Notes: generated by a model from the sequence alone, not told the origin. A stretch of 64,000 nucleotides of DNA from Odobenus rosmarus divergens (GCF_000321225.1 NW_004450267.1:6615534-6679533); one strand, 5' to 3'; shown: positions 24,407 through 36,679, counted from the first letter of the stretch. A program made the numbers and translations.

Positions 24407-24520
24407 AGCTCGGTTTTGTGGGCTATTCACCAGAACTGCTACGGAACAACACTCTGCCAGATTACAGCCCCGGGGAATCTTTTTTCACTGTCTTTGGGGT
24501 ATTCTTCCCGGCGGCTACAG
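24407..24520 (+). CDS. SLC12A8: SLC12A8 coding exon (extracellular loop and start of a TM helix)
   Basis: This is a 114-nt exon bounded by an acceptor ending in tatttcag and a donor gtatag. The first two bases complete a split Glu codon, so it enters in phase 1 and leaves in phase 1. It encodes [20 protein letters not shown] followed by a hydrophobic [14 protein letters not shown]. The NNT triplet is a possible N-glycosylation sequon in the loop. The FFPAATG end is the first half of the SLC12 family signature, completed by the next exon. A Can-SINE with its target duplication lies immediately upstream, leaving only about 20 bases between the duplication and the AG. No earlier SLC12A8 exon was found at lower coordinates. 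Confidence 0.95.
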
Positions 24521-25329
24521 GTATAGTAATTTGGGTTCTTTCCCACTCCCACATGAGGGGTACAGATGCTTGGTTTCTGAAGCTCCATACCTATGTACTG
24601 AAACCTGTTGGCCTCGTTAATAGAGACACATTCCTCTTTAGGGCTGAACAGGATGGATTCCTCAGCAGGACAAGCTACCCCTTCCACTCCAGACCCAGTG
24701 TAAAGTTGGTCCCCTTGTCTCTACCCCAACCTGTGTGTCTTCTCCCAGGGGACAGAGAGATGCTACTGTCTTCTCTCTGTACTGGGTGTGGGTGAGACCA
24801 AGGACCTGCGCGCGGGCAATGAATGACTCTCCTTACCCCACCTTCCCCATTTTCTGGCTCTCCAGTGGCCAGGGAGGAACATTCCAAAGCTGAGGTCCCT
24901 CTAGGACTCCTGTCTTAGGCTTTGGGCCCTGGCCTGGAAGGTAGTAAGCTAACGTGTTAACCAAATATCTATAAGAAATAACCATTTGCTAGTGACTGGG
25001 CTTGTCCCAGAGCACAGACTCAGAGAAGCATTTTACTCTTGATCACGCAGTGTCGATACCCTGGAGTGTGGCTGATTTTATCTCCTTTTCTGCCTGCCCT
25101 CCTCCCTCTGCCTACATGTGGCTATTTCCTTGCTCATTATCCTCTCCTCAAATAGGATGGGGATAGAAAAAGAGGAGAAGCTACTAGAATGTTGAAAATT
25201 TAAAAGGCTGTCCACGCTAAGTGTTGGCAAGGATGTGGAGAAACTGGAACTCTCGTACACTGCTGATAGGAAAGTAAAATGGTACAACCATTGTGGAAAA
25301 CAGTAGGATGATTTCTTAAAAATTGAACA

Positions 25330-25438
25330 GTCTATGGCCATACCACCCTAAATGTGTCTGTTCTTGGAAGCTAAGCAGGGCTGTGCCAGATTAGTATTTG
25401 GATGGGAGCCGCCTAAGAACACCAGGTTAAGTAGGCTT
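25330..25438 (+). pseudogene. RNA5S (pseudogene): 5S rRNA retropseudogene inserted in an L1
   Basis: The segment reads GTCTATGGCCATACCACCCT at the 5' end, then AAGCTAAGCAGGG (internal control region box A), GGATGGGAG and finally GTAGGCTT, which is the layout of mammalian 5S rRNA. It is about 12 nt shorter than the usual 121 nt. About 10 nt are lost where 5S rRNA has two close GATCTCG copies, and one base is lost in the box C region. An A-rich tail follows (25439-25451). The flanks AAAAATTGAACA (25318-25329) and AAAAATTAAATA (25447-25458) look like an aged duplication. Probably not transcribed, since box C is damaged. Confidence 0.9.
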
Positions 25439-25960
25439 AAAAGAAAAAAAATTAAATATACGCCCAGCCATTCCCACTGCTTGTTATCTACTGCAGAGAA
25501 ATGAAAACCTGTGTTCCTATAGACTTGTGCATGAATGTTCAAAGCACCTTAATTTGTAATCGTCTCAAACTGGAAACAACTCAAATATTCGTCAATAGGC
25601 AAATAGATAAACAAACTAGGATATAGCCATGCCATATAAAACTACTCAACAATAAAAAGGAATGAGCTATTGATAGGTGCAACAATATAGACGGTCACAA
25701 AATAACGATGTTTCATGAAAGAAGTCAGACAAAAAAGAATACCTTTTAAAAAAGGTAAAACTGTGTAAAACTCCACGTATATAAAATTCTAGAAAATGCA
25801 AACTATGGTAACAGAAAGCAGATCAGTGGATGGGGAATAGGGGTGAGGGGGCCAGGAGGGAGGGACAAGGAAATTTCAGGGCATGAAACTCTATTCCTGA
25901 CGATGGTGATAGGTTCACAGGTATATTCATATGTGAAAACATTCCAGATTCTTATACTTT

Positions 25961-26151
25961 TTTTTTTTAAAGATTTTATTTATTTATTTGAGAGAGAGAA
26001 TGAGAGAGAGAGAGCATGAGGGGGGGAGGGTCAGAGGGAGAAGCAGACTCCCCGCTGAGCAGGGAGCCCGATGTGGGACTCGATCCCAGGACTCCAGGAT
26101 CATGACCTGAGCCGAAGGCAGTTGCCTAACCAACTGAGCCACCCAGGTGCC
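25961..26151 (-). mobile_element. Can-SINE (inside L1)
   Basis: Reverse SINE with a perfect 17-bp duplication CCAGATTCTTATACTTT at 25944-25960 and 26152-26168. Confidence 0.95.
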
Positions 26152-26639
26152 CCAGATTCTTATACTTTAAACATGTGCTGCTTATCGTATGATAGCTACC
26201 CCTCAGGAAAGCTGTGCAGCTGAAGAAAATGAACAACATTAATCACCATTAACCAGCTTTCCTGACTTCCTCTCCTGCCTCTAGCGGTGGCGAGTTTTCA
26301 CTCCTCTTCACTGCCAAACACCAGGGCTTTGTCTGTGCTCCTGTGTCTCCATTTCCTGCCTCCTGTTCAACTTGTCCACCCTCTTCTTTTGGAAGTTCAA
26401 ACCGGCCTCACCACTAAAATGGCTCTGTCCAGTCTTCCGTGGCTGCCATGCTACTCAGTTTGGTGAGCATCTCTAACTTCTCAGTGCCTTCAGATGGGCC
26501 CCATCCACTTCCTCCTTCTTTTCTCTTGCCTCCCATGATGCAGCGCCCTCCTTGTCTGCTTCCTGCCCCTCTGACTTGCCTTTGGAGGTACATCCTCTTC
26601 TGCCTGCCCAATAAACGTGGGGGTTTTCAGGCTGTGCCT

Positions 26640-27110
26640 CGGCCCTCTTTTCTCTCTCTACTGTCTCCCTTAGAATCTCATCCATGCCTACTGTTCAGTG
26701 GCCACTCACAATGCCGATGACTCTCAGACTCATGCCTCCAGCCAAGACTTCTCTAAGCTTCATACCATATACTCGGTTGCTTACGTGACATCATCTCTTG
26801 GGCATCTCAGACCCAACATGTTCAGAACCAAGCCCATCCCACCCATCCACCCATCCTCCAACTGGTTCTTCTCCTTTGCTCCTGATCTCAGGAAAGGGCA
26901 CCTCCATCTGGACAATGGCTCATGCCAGGAGTGGGGACTTATTCATGATAACGTCCTCTTTCTTACCAGTGCCCTCCAAGTCCTGTCAATTTTTCCTTCT
27001 AAAGGAGGTTCTTCTTTACTTCCTACTTTTCTCCACCTCTGCCACCTGACCACTCTGGTCCAAGCCTTATCTCTCCCGGGCCACAGAAGTGAGTTTGGAG
27101 CCAGGCCTCA
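26640..27110 (+). repeat. L2 LINE internal fragment
   Basis: ATGCCGATGACTCTCAGACT, CAGACCCAACATGTTCAGAA and CCACTCTGGTCCAAGCC follow the order of the L2 reverse-transcriptase 3' part. The frame is not maintained. Confidence 0.55.
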
Positions 27111-28496
27111 GTAGTGGCAGGTAGAATTTCGGTCCACAGATCCAGATGTGCCTGAAGTAGCACATCCCTTTCATTCTTATTGAAATGCAAAGGGTTAGTT
27201 TCTGACTCTAAGCCTTCATTCTGCCAGGATGACTGAAAACTGATGTCAGTCATTCATCATCCCTCCACCATGCCCTGCCATTTTGTTCCAGGGTCTTAGG
27301 GTCTTACCAAGTCCCGAGGCATGTCTGGCTTTTCATCACTGTACACAGAGCCAGACTCTCTTATTGTCCTGTCTGCATATCCCTTTAGGTATGTGCTCTC
27401 TGCTGCTTCTGAACCACTTCTGAGGACCGGAAATCTGAACCCGGGAGCCCTGTGCTTAGAGTCTATGCACTTCCCAGGCCCTCCTTTCTAGGGTTGTATG
27501 GGTTCCCTGCCAGTGCTGGCAAGGAGTGGGCCCCAGGTCCACACTGCTCCTGATCCTGTGCGACCTTCTCTCCCTGCCTCCAGCTCCAGGGACAATCTTC
27601 TGTAACAGTATGGCGGACACTCCCATCCAGGGCCAGGCTTATGGGAACAAGCCTATGCATTCACACTGGGTCCCACGCTTAGAAGGGCCCCGTGCTTGGT
27701 TTAGTGATTTACGGTTGCTAAAATTCTTAGTAATTTTTGAACAAGGGATCTTGTATTTTTATTTGCACTGGACCCCGCAAACTATGTACCAAAGTCTATT
27801 CTTGTCCCCCCCCATGCTTTCCCACCCATTTTGTGGCTTCTTTTCTGCCTCCTTGATTCTCTAAAATCTCCTAAGTGCTCAGGCTTTTGAGAAACAGACC
27901 CCAAAACAGAGTCCTGGCGAATTCTGCTTCCTCCTGCCTTGTATCTCCCTGAAGGCAATACAGTAGAGGTCAACTTCCTCTTGAATGGACAGAAAAGGCA
28001 AGGGGGAAAACAAATAGAGGGAATTTTTTAAAAAAGCTAACATTTGAAAATATTGTCCCGCCCTCCCTCCCACACATAGGTGGAACACACATTCAAGAGG
28101 CTTCCCACCTGAGCGTTTCCTTGGGCCTGGCAATGAGTCCTAAGGCCAGGTCAAGAAACCCTGGGCCCAGATGCTGGTAGGGCAGTCACACCTTGTTGGG
28201 GGCGGGGGGGCTGTGGTCCTCCTTGGCTGGCAGTACTCCAGGGGGCACTCCTAGGAGGTTGTATCAGTAATGTGACCCTGCTGGGCCCCCTCCACACTGC
28301 TCCATGGTTCCCCTCCTTTGCCTCTCCAGGCCCAGTATCTTAGAAAGAGAGCGGATGCCTGGTCTGAGAGGGGGCAGAGAGTGGTGGGCCCCGCTTCAGT
28401 ATTTTTCCCTCCAGCAAGGAATTAGCAGCCTGAGGTTTGAAGAGCCACACAGTAGCCCCGAGTCTGAGCGGGACTTACATTTGAGATCAGCAAGTT

Positions 28497-28834
28497 CAGC
28501 AGCTCTCAACTTTTTGGCTTTTTAACCTATATTCATTTTTGATAATGATACTAAAATCCTCACCTACACTAGAAATTCTGATATGCTCTCCCTGGACCAG
28601 AGAAGGGTGTATTTGTCCTTCCTTTGCAATAGATTGCTACCTAATAGTATTAGTCAAGTTTTATATTCTATAGCTTAAATTATGAAAATCTTATTTTATA
28701 AAATTCCAAATATAAAACTGTAATATCGATGAAACTATCTACACAAGCTTTCTTTTTTTTACCCCACCCCTGTTAGGAGATACGCTTCCTAGTCCTCCCA
28801 CCACCCCTTGGCCCAACCAGGTTGAGAATCACCG
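28497..28834. mobile_element. Nonautonomous hAT-like DNA element
   Basis: The left end CAGCAGCTCTCAACTTTTTG and right end CCAACCAGGTTGAGAATCACCG are imperfect inverted repeats (TCTCAAC core). The interior is AT-rich. Confidence 0.5.
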
Positions 28835-28839
28835 ATCCT

Positions 28840-28965
28840 TTATGTGACCAGCTGGGGAAGGAGGAGCACAGAGAGACTTATGAAGGATTGCTCAAGGTTA
28901 CGCAGCTAATTAGTGACTGGGGTTGGGCCACGATTCTGCTATGGAGCATTGCCTCCCTGGCTCTC
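28840..28965 (+). repeat. MIR SINE fragment
   Basis: GAGCACAGAGAGACTTATGA, TTGCTCAAGGTTACGCAGCT and AGTGACTGGGGTTGGGCCAC follow the forward MIR order. Confidence 0.62.
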
Positions 28966-29869
28966 TCTCTGTTTGCCAGCGGCCCCAGTGCAAACACAGT
29001 AAGCAGGACGAACAATTTGTATCACTCGGCTTTCCCCTGGCAGATGTTCTGTTAAGCTATGAAAAGCATGGATGATTGGCAGTTTCCATGGTGATGGATT
29101 TGCCAAGGATTAGCTCTGAGTGAGTCATGGCCCGGGCTCCCTCCAACACCATCCTCTTCTGGAACAAGAGAACCTCCAGGCTGTGGAGAGGGGAGAGGAG
29201 TTTGGAAGAACAAACAGAAGTCCCCCCCACTCTGTGTCCCCACCTCCAGTCAGAGACATATTATTTTAGTTACTTAGATATTTTATCTCAAGGGTAGGAC
29301 AGTTCTTGTAAGGATCAGTTGAAAACTGGGTTTCAGTGGCTTCTCTGGCTTTATGAAGCCTGTGCCTCTGTCCTCCCTGCAGTCCGCCACACCCTGTGGA
29401 AGTGGCTACAGGGTGGGGCTGGGGCCTCGGAGTAGATTCTGCATTTGCTTTGTTTCTTAAAGTGCTTTCCTTCTCCAAGCTACACTGCCAAACTTGCCCT
29501 GAAAAACCAACCTTGGTGCCCTCAGGATTCTCTCTCTCTCTCTGTTTCTGTCTCTCTCTATCTCTGTCACACATACAAACACACACACATACATACATGG
29601 CCACTCCAGGGATCAGGGACCACAATACAGGGAAGAACTAGGAGATGGAAATTCACTGAGAATGGGGTTCCCAGGTTTAAGGAGGAGAGAGCCTCAACTA
29701 AGGTCAGGCTGAAGCTGGGGTTCACCCCACTGCATTCTTATGAGCAGGGACAAGAGAAAAGGAAGCTTTATAATTATTATACGTGTCTATTTTTATAATT
29801 CTATTTATAGAATTAACTTATAATTTCATCAAAATTATTATAAATATCTATACTAATCATTAGTATTAC

Positions 29870-30185
29870 AACAGCCTACTATGCATGGCACTGTGCTGAA
29901 CACTTTACACTCAGTCTCTCACTTAGACCTCACCACACAGCCCCACTGCTCCAATGAGGCGCAGACTTAGCATGACAGTAATGAAGCCCAGGCTTCGGGG
30001 TCCCTCCCTTGCGGGAGTGCCTGCTAAAGCCCTGTTCTTAATTTCATATTCATAAGTCTGTATTGTTTTTAGAGTGTCAGACCCCAGAGAACTTAGATCC
30101 TTCCATGGGTTCGGCTATTATTCCATTTTACAGATGAGGGAACAACAACAGAGGTCAGCCGGACAGTAAGTGGTGAACCCCACTG
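29870..30185 (+). repeat. Two MIR SINE fragments
   Basis: GCATGGCACTGTGCTGAACA at 29884 and CATTTTACAGATGAGGGAAC at about 30123 are forward MIR phrases. They may be two copies or one interrupted copy. Confidence 0.55.
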
Positions 30186-30539
30186 CTTCCCATTACTTTG
30201 GAGAGGATGCTGGAAGGGAGAATGCACAGGCGTGTGGAGCTGCCAGCAAGGCCAGCAAGGCTTGCTTGAATCCTGGCGTTTCAGTGTTCAGTGAGACACC
30301 ATGTGTCTCAGCAGAGTCTCTAAGGCATGGAGAGGGTGGGGCCTGACAAGTTCTGCCTCCAAGAATAGAGCCAAGAGGAGAGGAAAGCTTCCTGCGGGAA
30401 CTGCCAAACAAACCAGCCAATAAGCCAGGTGTGCGGAAGGAGTGGGTTTGGGAATCAGGCGGAAGGTAAGGAGGGACGGCCAGGGTCCTTAGGAACCCAA
30501 GGGATTTCCAAGTGAGGAGGGGAGCCCGTCTTTCCTGAG

Positions 30540-30680
30540 TGGACATTTATTCTGCACCTACTAGGTGCCAGGCACCGTTCATCCTAACTTTACAACAGCC
30601 CTGCCAGGTAAAGTGTCTGATCCCCGTCTGCAGATGAGGAGCCCGAGGCTCAGAGCCACACTGCCTCCAAACAGTAGCAG
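30540..30680 (+). repeat. MIR SINE
   Basis: ACCTACTAGGTGCCAGGCAC, TTTACAACAGCCCTGCCAGG, GCAGATGAGGAGCCCGAGG. Confidence 0.7.
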
Positions 30681-31814
30681 ACTGCTTCCTTCAGCAGAAG
30701 GCAACAGACAAGGTGTGGGAACTTTAGTGCATGGGTATTCTGCCTTCATGATAAAGAAAAAGAATAAACCCATGAACTTCAAAGAAGAGAGAAAATAGGC
30801 AACAGAGAAACAATTAAGCTAGAGTTGGAGGAGAAAATTAAAGGTTTCTAAGGACACAGATGTGGATTGAAAAGCTCCCAGGAGGAAGCTTGGGAGTTCC
30901 TTGAGAAAGAGTAAGTAGTCCTTTAATGAACAACTAACAGAAACCAAAAAAGCCTAGAAAAACCGGTAGGCTTTTTTACCCCCTTTCTAATTCTCATTTT
31001 CAGCAACAAAGAGGAAAATAGGGTAGGAAGTGGGATTGTGATGATACGCAGCAAATGAAGGCTTTGATCTGTGTGAGCGGGGGTTGACTGGGGGCAGAAG
31101 GACACGGCCACAAGTCTCGCAAATGTTGTAAGCAAGTGGTTACTTGACATCGATACTGGTTCTTTTAACCACGGGCGTATTGTTGAGATACAGAGGGGAT
31201 GTGTTTGTCTCCTGGCCATCTATGCCTGTTGTTAGGTCAGACCTTGGCGATGTGGCACCAGGCCCAAACCCCTGTTCACCTGGTGCCACCCACCCAAACT
31301 GGAGGCATAATGTCAGCGCCCAGGAGACTATGGGTGGCGCTGGAAGTTTAGCCTCATAAACCTAAGCTGGCAAGGTGCTGGTCGACACCCTGTTACATAT
31401 ATATACACACTGAGACAATAAGCATCTGCTAAAAGGCTGCGGAACTAGGGTAGAAGACCAAGTCAGAAGACTTAACCATATGAAGGAAGCTGTTTACCGA
31501 AGTCACATGGTAACAATGCACAGACTATATTGTCATCCTGATGCAGTGAGAAATATGGTTTCGGGTAAAGCAATTAACTGCTTCCTGGAACTGGAAGTTT
31601 AAGACCTACGAGGAAGGGAAATACCCTGGAGAGGCACAGACCAGTGATTTGGAACTGGTGATGAAAGTACCTGAGGTTACGTAAACCAGTGTGTAGTGCT
31701 GATCATAACTGATAAATTCAGCCTTCTCATGGTGGAGTAACCCCAAATGAATCATACAGTTACTCTGTTATAAAAGGAAATCCGAGAAAAGTATGGGTGT
31801 TAGAAACCAAGAAA

Positions 31815-31985
31815 CTCTGTGACATAGTGGAAAGAACACTGATTTGAGATCAGGAGACTTGAAGATAGTGCTGCCATTGGCGTGAAAGTTGGGCAAAATC
31901 ACTTCTTTTTGGGCCTCATTTTCCTCATCTGTAAAATAAGAGGTTGGAATAGATGACCTCTAGGACACCTCCAGCTTTAAGAATT
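31815..31985 (-). repeat. MIR-type SINE
   Basis: GATTTGAGATCAGGAGACTT then TTTTCCTCATCTGTAAAATA and GGTTGGAATAGATGACCTCT, a reverse MIR-like order. Confidence 0.6.
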
Positions 31986-32061
31986 GTTATTCTAAGTAGC
32001 CATTTTAAGCAATTTTAGGAAGCCTCTGAAGAAAAGCATAAAATACTAATTATAAAATGGA

Positions 32062-32165
32062 CACAGTGTTTCCCAAACTGTGTTCCCTTAAACACTAGTA
32101 ATGAATAAAGTTTTTTATTTAAAAAAAAGTGTAATATTGTTAAATAAGTTTTGGGAAACACTGTG
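32062..32165. mobile_element. 104-bp palindromic MITE-like element
   Basis: A perfect 16-bp inverted repeat CACAGTGTTTCCCAAA / TTTGGGAAACACTGTG encloses 72 bases of AT-rich sequence. The CAGTGTTTCCCAAA end suggests a hAT-type nonautonomous element. No target duplication was resolved. Confidence 0.65.
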
Positions 32166-33787
32166 TGTTACATTTCTCTTCTTAGAGGTGGACGATGAAA
32201 TTAGCATATTGTAGGCACTGATAAGTCCAGCAGTAAAGACCTCTTTAGTCTTGTTTAATCAAGATTTTCCCAAGCTTTTTTTTTTTAATATCTGTAAAAC
32301 ATCTGGATACTAATGCTCTGAGAAATAGTATTTGTTATATCACACCCACCCTAAATCCACCTCTACCATTAACGATAATATCTTAATATGGCACCAGAAG
32401 CAGATGGAAAGCCAAACTAGAGAATCTCTGTAATACTTGACAAGCATGTGTAAAAAATTACTAAATCAAAATAATTTTTCTAGATCCAACTGACAAGCAA
32501 GAAATTTCTAATTCACCAAAACTAGTGATCATCTGCTCAGGAATCATGTAGTCACACAAGGGTGAAATTCTGCAAGAGACAGCCTCAGTGTGCAAACCAA
32601 TCTAACAGGTGTGCACAGATTGCCCACGTCAGTCTGCCCACGTTAGCCTAGCAGGAATGACCCGCCTAGCAGGCATTTCCCTGGCTTTGGTGCATTGTGT
32701 TGGTGGTACTGACTACCTACCTCTGGCTTCTCTGTTTTGTCAAAGAACAGAGCCAACAAAGCCAACTTCCTGGCTGGCTGGGTCTGGCCCATTCCTGAGG
32801 GTGGCCTCGTCCGTGTCTGTTGTCTCTGCTCCCACTGACCCAGATCCCAGTGCACCCCACACCAGGCCAGCTAGCAGGCCTTGTGATCAAAGGTTGTGTT
32901 GTTGACTGTGTGAGGGATTCGCGGGAGAAGAAAAGGGCTTTTGTTACGGATGCAGAACCTGTTTGCAAGCAGGAAGCAGTTAGGATTAATCAATCACTTT
33001 CCTAGACAGAGCATATATACCAGTGCAGTTCTCGTGAGTCTTTGTAAATGATCTGATGGAAGATGCACAAATGTGCATCTATGTGACAAACTATAGGAGG
33101 TACTAAAATGGCAAAGAGTAATTAGCAGTATATAATCTCACAATGCTGAATGAATGGACATAAAATTGCTAGGGGAGCGCAGGGGGTTGCAGAATGAGGC
33201 TGTTGTCAATGGTGGGAAGGAATGTGGCCAGCCAGGTAAGGTACCAGTAAATGTGGTGACAGGTGGGAATCTTTGCAGGGGGTCAGAATTTAGGAGGTCC
33301 AGCAATGAAGCCCTAGCCTTTGAACAGAGCCTAAGTGACAGGATTGGGTCCTAGGAACACTGGTCAGAGTGAGGCAGGTCCTGGGCATCCTTTTGTGATT
33401 CAAATAAGATCTGCACATGACAAAAAAGAAAATCCTACAGAAGTGTTTATGATAGAAAACAATAGTCTCCCACCCCACCCATCACAACCCCAGATAGCCC
33501 ATCGGGGCAACCGCTTTTAATCATTTTTAGCACTTTGGGAGCTAGCTGTAGATTACCAAGCAATAAGCTTGAACCTGTAACTTGATTAATGAAAGACAGA
33601 AACTATTGACTCCATGTTAGGAAATAGAGTTTTACTTACTTACACGCTCCTCCATCCACTTCCTAATTTTTGAGTTATATTGCTTTTTTGTTGTTGTTAC
33701 CTTTTTAATTTTAAGTAATATTCTTAAATCTCTGTTATTTTATCAGTTTTGGGCTACATCCCTTCACTCTTTATTATTGGTGTGGGA

Positions 33788-33982
33788 GGGCGCCTGGGTG
33801 GCTCAGTTGGTTGAGCGGCTGCCTTCGGCTCAGGTCATGACCCTGGAGTCCCGGGATCGAGTCCCACATCGGGCTCCCTGCTCGGTGGGGAGTCTGCTTC
33901 TCCCTCTGACCCTCTTCCCTCTCGTGCTCTCTATCTCTCATTATCTCTCTCTCAAATAAATAAATAAAATCTTTAAAAAATA
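33788..33982 (+). mobile_element. Can-SINE
   Basis: Forward SINE, GGGCGCCTGGGTGGCTCAG to (AAAT)n and AAAATCTTTAAAAAA. Perfect 16-bp duplication TATTATTGGTGTGGGA at 33772-33787 and 33983-33998. Confidence 0.96.
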
Positions 33983-34248
33983 TATTATTGGTGTGGGAAA
34001 TTGAAATTCAGTGTTGTGTTTTAAGATTAATGTATTAGAGTCATATTTATTTTATGTGTAAAATATTTTTACAAGCAATACTTCAGTTATCTTAAGAGAA
34101 TCCCTAGTTGGGAGGAATCTACATAATCCTTTTATATTTGCGTTTTGGAACAATATGAGAGAAGCCATAACAAGTTGACAATTAGCAGGTGAGTAGGCAA
34201 AATCCCACGAAAACTGTAGCTACAACTTTAAGTGAACAAGCACAGTTT

Positions 34249-34249
<1 letters not shown>

Positions 34250-34287
<38 letters not shown>
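34250..34287. repeat. (CA)n microsatellite
   Basis: About 18 uninterrupted CA units. Confidence 0.95.
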
Positions 34288-34288
<1 letters not shown>

Positions 34289-34732
34289 TCTATTAAAGTT
34301 TTTAAATCTTAAGTTTATAAGTCAACAATCTTTATAACTTCAAAGACAAACTGCTCAATATTCTTGGAAATTTCTTTGCTCTTTTTAGCAAACACTTAGA
34401 AATTCTCCTTTATGATAACAAGATACAGAAGAAGTTTAGAATTAGCTTAAAATTTATTGCAACTGGTATATATTCACTAGCCTTTTCTTTACCTACCTTC
34501 CAAATGTAATGGCTAGCTTGAAAGGCATTATTAGAATCATCTTTCAGGTTTTCTTATTTAACTAATTGAAGCTTGTAACAGCCAATCCAGACCTGAGTGA
34601 AAGGTCATGGGACTAATATTTTTGTTTTTCAGCACTACTAAAATGAAGATAAATAGTGCTTTTTCCATTTCCTCTACTTCTTCTTCTTTTTTTTTTTTAG
34701 TATGGGTTCCTAATATCAGTTAGCTATAGTTC

Positions 34733-34848
34733 CCGTTAGTTGGATGTTGCAACTCTAGGATAGCCCCTCTGTGTCTCCCAGGCTTTGCTCAAGTTTTGTA
34801 CCCCTTTATTTTTCTGTTCTCAATTCTGGGATACTCGCTTAACTTTAT
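34733..34848 (+). repeat. 116-bp direct repeat, copy A
   Basis: CCGTTAGTTGGATGTTGCAA through to CTCGCTTAACTTTAT matches 35866-35981 with four substitutions by eye. Confidence 0.85.
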
Positions 34849-35865
34849 AACTAGAGTTATGTCCTCTGTGCTTTGTCTATAGGTCAATTTTTAGAAGTTA
34901 AAAAAAAACAAAACAGTAAACATATACACTATAACGACCAGGTAGCTGTCATTCAGTGAAGAGTGAAGTAGTAGCTAGAATTCCATTTCTTTTGCTTTGA
35001 TTCTGATGCGGTCCTTGTGCCATTTAGGAGAGAATATTCCTAATATCGTGGTCAAATGAGTTACTTTTTCTTATATTCCTTAGTTATGTAAAATCATGTC
35101 ATGACATGTTAGTTTGAGTCATATTTAGACATTGACTTTCTTTTTCACTTTTCCTGGAGTTTCAACAAACGTTCTTTTCTCTTGATGCCAAAATATGCAG
35201 TTTAGCATGTCCTTAAAATCATTCCGTTTGTTAATCATACTGTTCATTGCGTTGAATCAAGCTCCTATCCAAAGGCATGCCTCCTGGGGCCTCCAGCCTT
35301 CTGCCTCAGTCCCTGCTGGTTTCTATGCAGTGACAATGGTGGTTCTGGGACTTTACTCCAACCCTGAGTCATCACCACTCTTTTCTCAATCTCATGTTTT
35401 CCTCCTTCATTTTGCTGGAGTACATGCTTTAGTAGCTTCCTCAGAAATGATATGTGGAGGTAAATTCTTTGAGCCCTTGTCTATGTAACTTTGCTTTCAC
35501 TTAATTGGTAATCTGGCTAAAATTCTAGTTTCAAATAATTTTTCCTCAGAATTTTAAAATCGGCACTCCATTGTTTCCTAGCTTTCACTGTTGCCAAAGA
35601 GAAGTCTAATTTTTGTTCCTTTATAGGTGCTCAGTGTTTTACCTTTGGAAATATTTAGGATTTTTCCTGAAATTGCACAATGCTACATTTAGGTATGGGC
35701 TTTTTAAATTTTGTTCTTTGTGCTGTCTATTCTATGGGATATTTCAACCTGAAGACTTGTGTCTTCTTCAGTTTGGAGACATTTATTTCTGGTATTTATT
35801 ATTTAGTTCTGGTTTATTTATCTGGTTATTTCTTTGGTTTTCTCTGTTCTCTCTTTTTGGACCTA

Positions 35866-35981
35866 CCGTTAGTTGGATGTTGTAACTCTAAGATAGCCCC
35901 TCTGTGTCTCCCAGGCTTTGCTCAAGTTTTGTACCCCCTTATCTTTCTGTTCTCAATTCTGGGATACTCGCTTAACTTTAT
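35866..35981 (+). repeat. 116-bp direct repeat, copy B
   Basis: Second copy of 34733-34848, 1133 bases downstream. Sequence outside the repeat does not match on either side. Confidence 0.85.
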
Positions 35982-36679
35982 CTTTCAGATCTTCTGTTGC
36001 ATTTTTAATTTTAGTGATCATGTTTGTAATTTCCAAAAGTTCTTTTTTGTTCTTGGAGTATCTTTGTTTTCCTTGCACCTTGCTTTATAGAGAGAATATT
36101 CTTCTTGGATGTGTCTGGAGCTACTAATTGTATTTTCTTCAAAATTCTCGTCTGTGTTCTGATTTATATGTTCCTTCCAGCCCAGGTTGTTCTATTTTTA
36201 TCATGCATGCATTCGTTGCTGGTTTTCATCACACCCCTGGCAATCTTGGGTTGCTGGCATGGATTCCTGGCTGTAGTGTGTGTAGGTCGGCATCCCTGAA
36301 GGGGACTTGACTGTGGCTCATTTGTGAGTACGGCCAGTCCTTGAGGAGGGCTTTGTTGGGGTGCAAACATCCACACTAGTAGCCCTGGTTTTCCTTGGGT
36401 TTATCCAGATCCTCTAGAGAAGTTTTCTAAGGCTTTCCTTTCCTTCCCTTTCACGCTGGGTCATTTTCTCCATTCTCTATGTGCCAGACATCTGTCTCAC
36501 GGCTCCCCATCCCAACCCTCTTTGCTTATAGACATGGATGCATTTCCCCCTTCCTACCCTTTAATAGGATCTTGGGGAGAAGGGAAACAAGAGGAAAGAG
36601 AAGATGCCTGATGTGGCATTTTAAACAAAAAGTCCTTTAAGAAGCCCCCATTTCAAAACAATCACTGTAGAAAATTGGG

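Larger units (their letters stand above)
25180..26230 (+). mobile_element. Old L1 3' end (interrupted by 5S pseudogene and Can-SINE)
   Basis: This resembles the sense strand of an old mammalian L1 (L1M class) from late ORF2 into the 3' UTR. It contains the aged equivalents of the rule-like L1 phrases for ORF2 C-terminus (GGATGTGGAGAAACTGGAAC, GTACACTGCTGATAGG, CAATAAAAAGGAATGA) and continues to a 3' end near 26230. It is split by the 5S pseudogene at 25330-25451 and by a Can-SINE at 25961-26151. No usable reading frame remains. Confidence 0.75.

Noticed and set aside
29525..29605. Mixed CT/CA array considered as a tandem-repeat array of interest
   Set aside because: Simple dinucleotide sequence with no unit structure; ordinary microsatellite.
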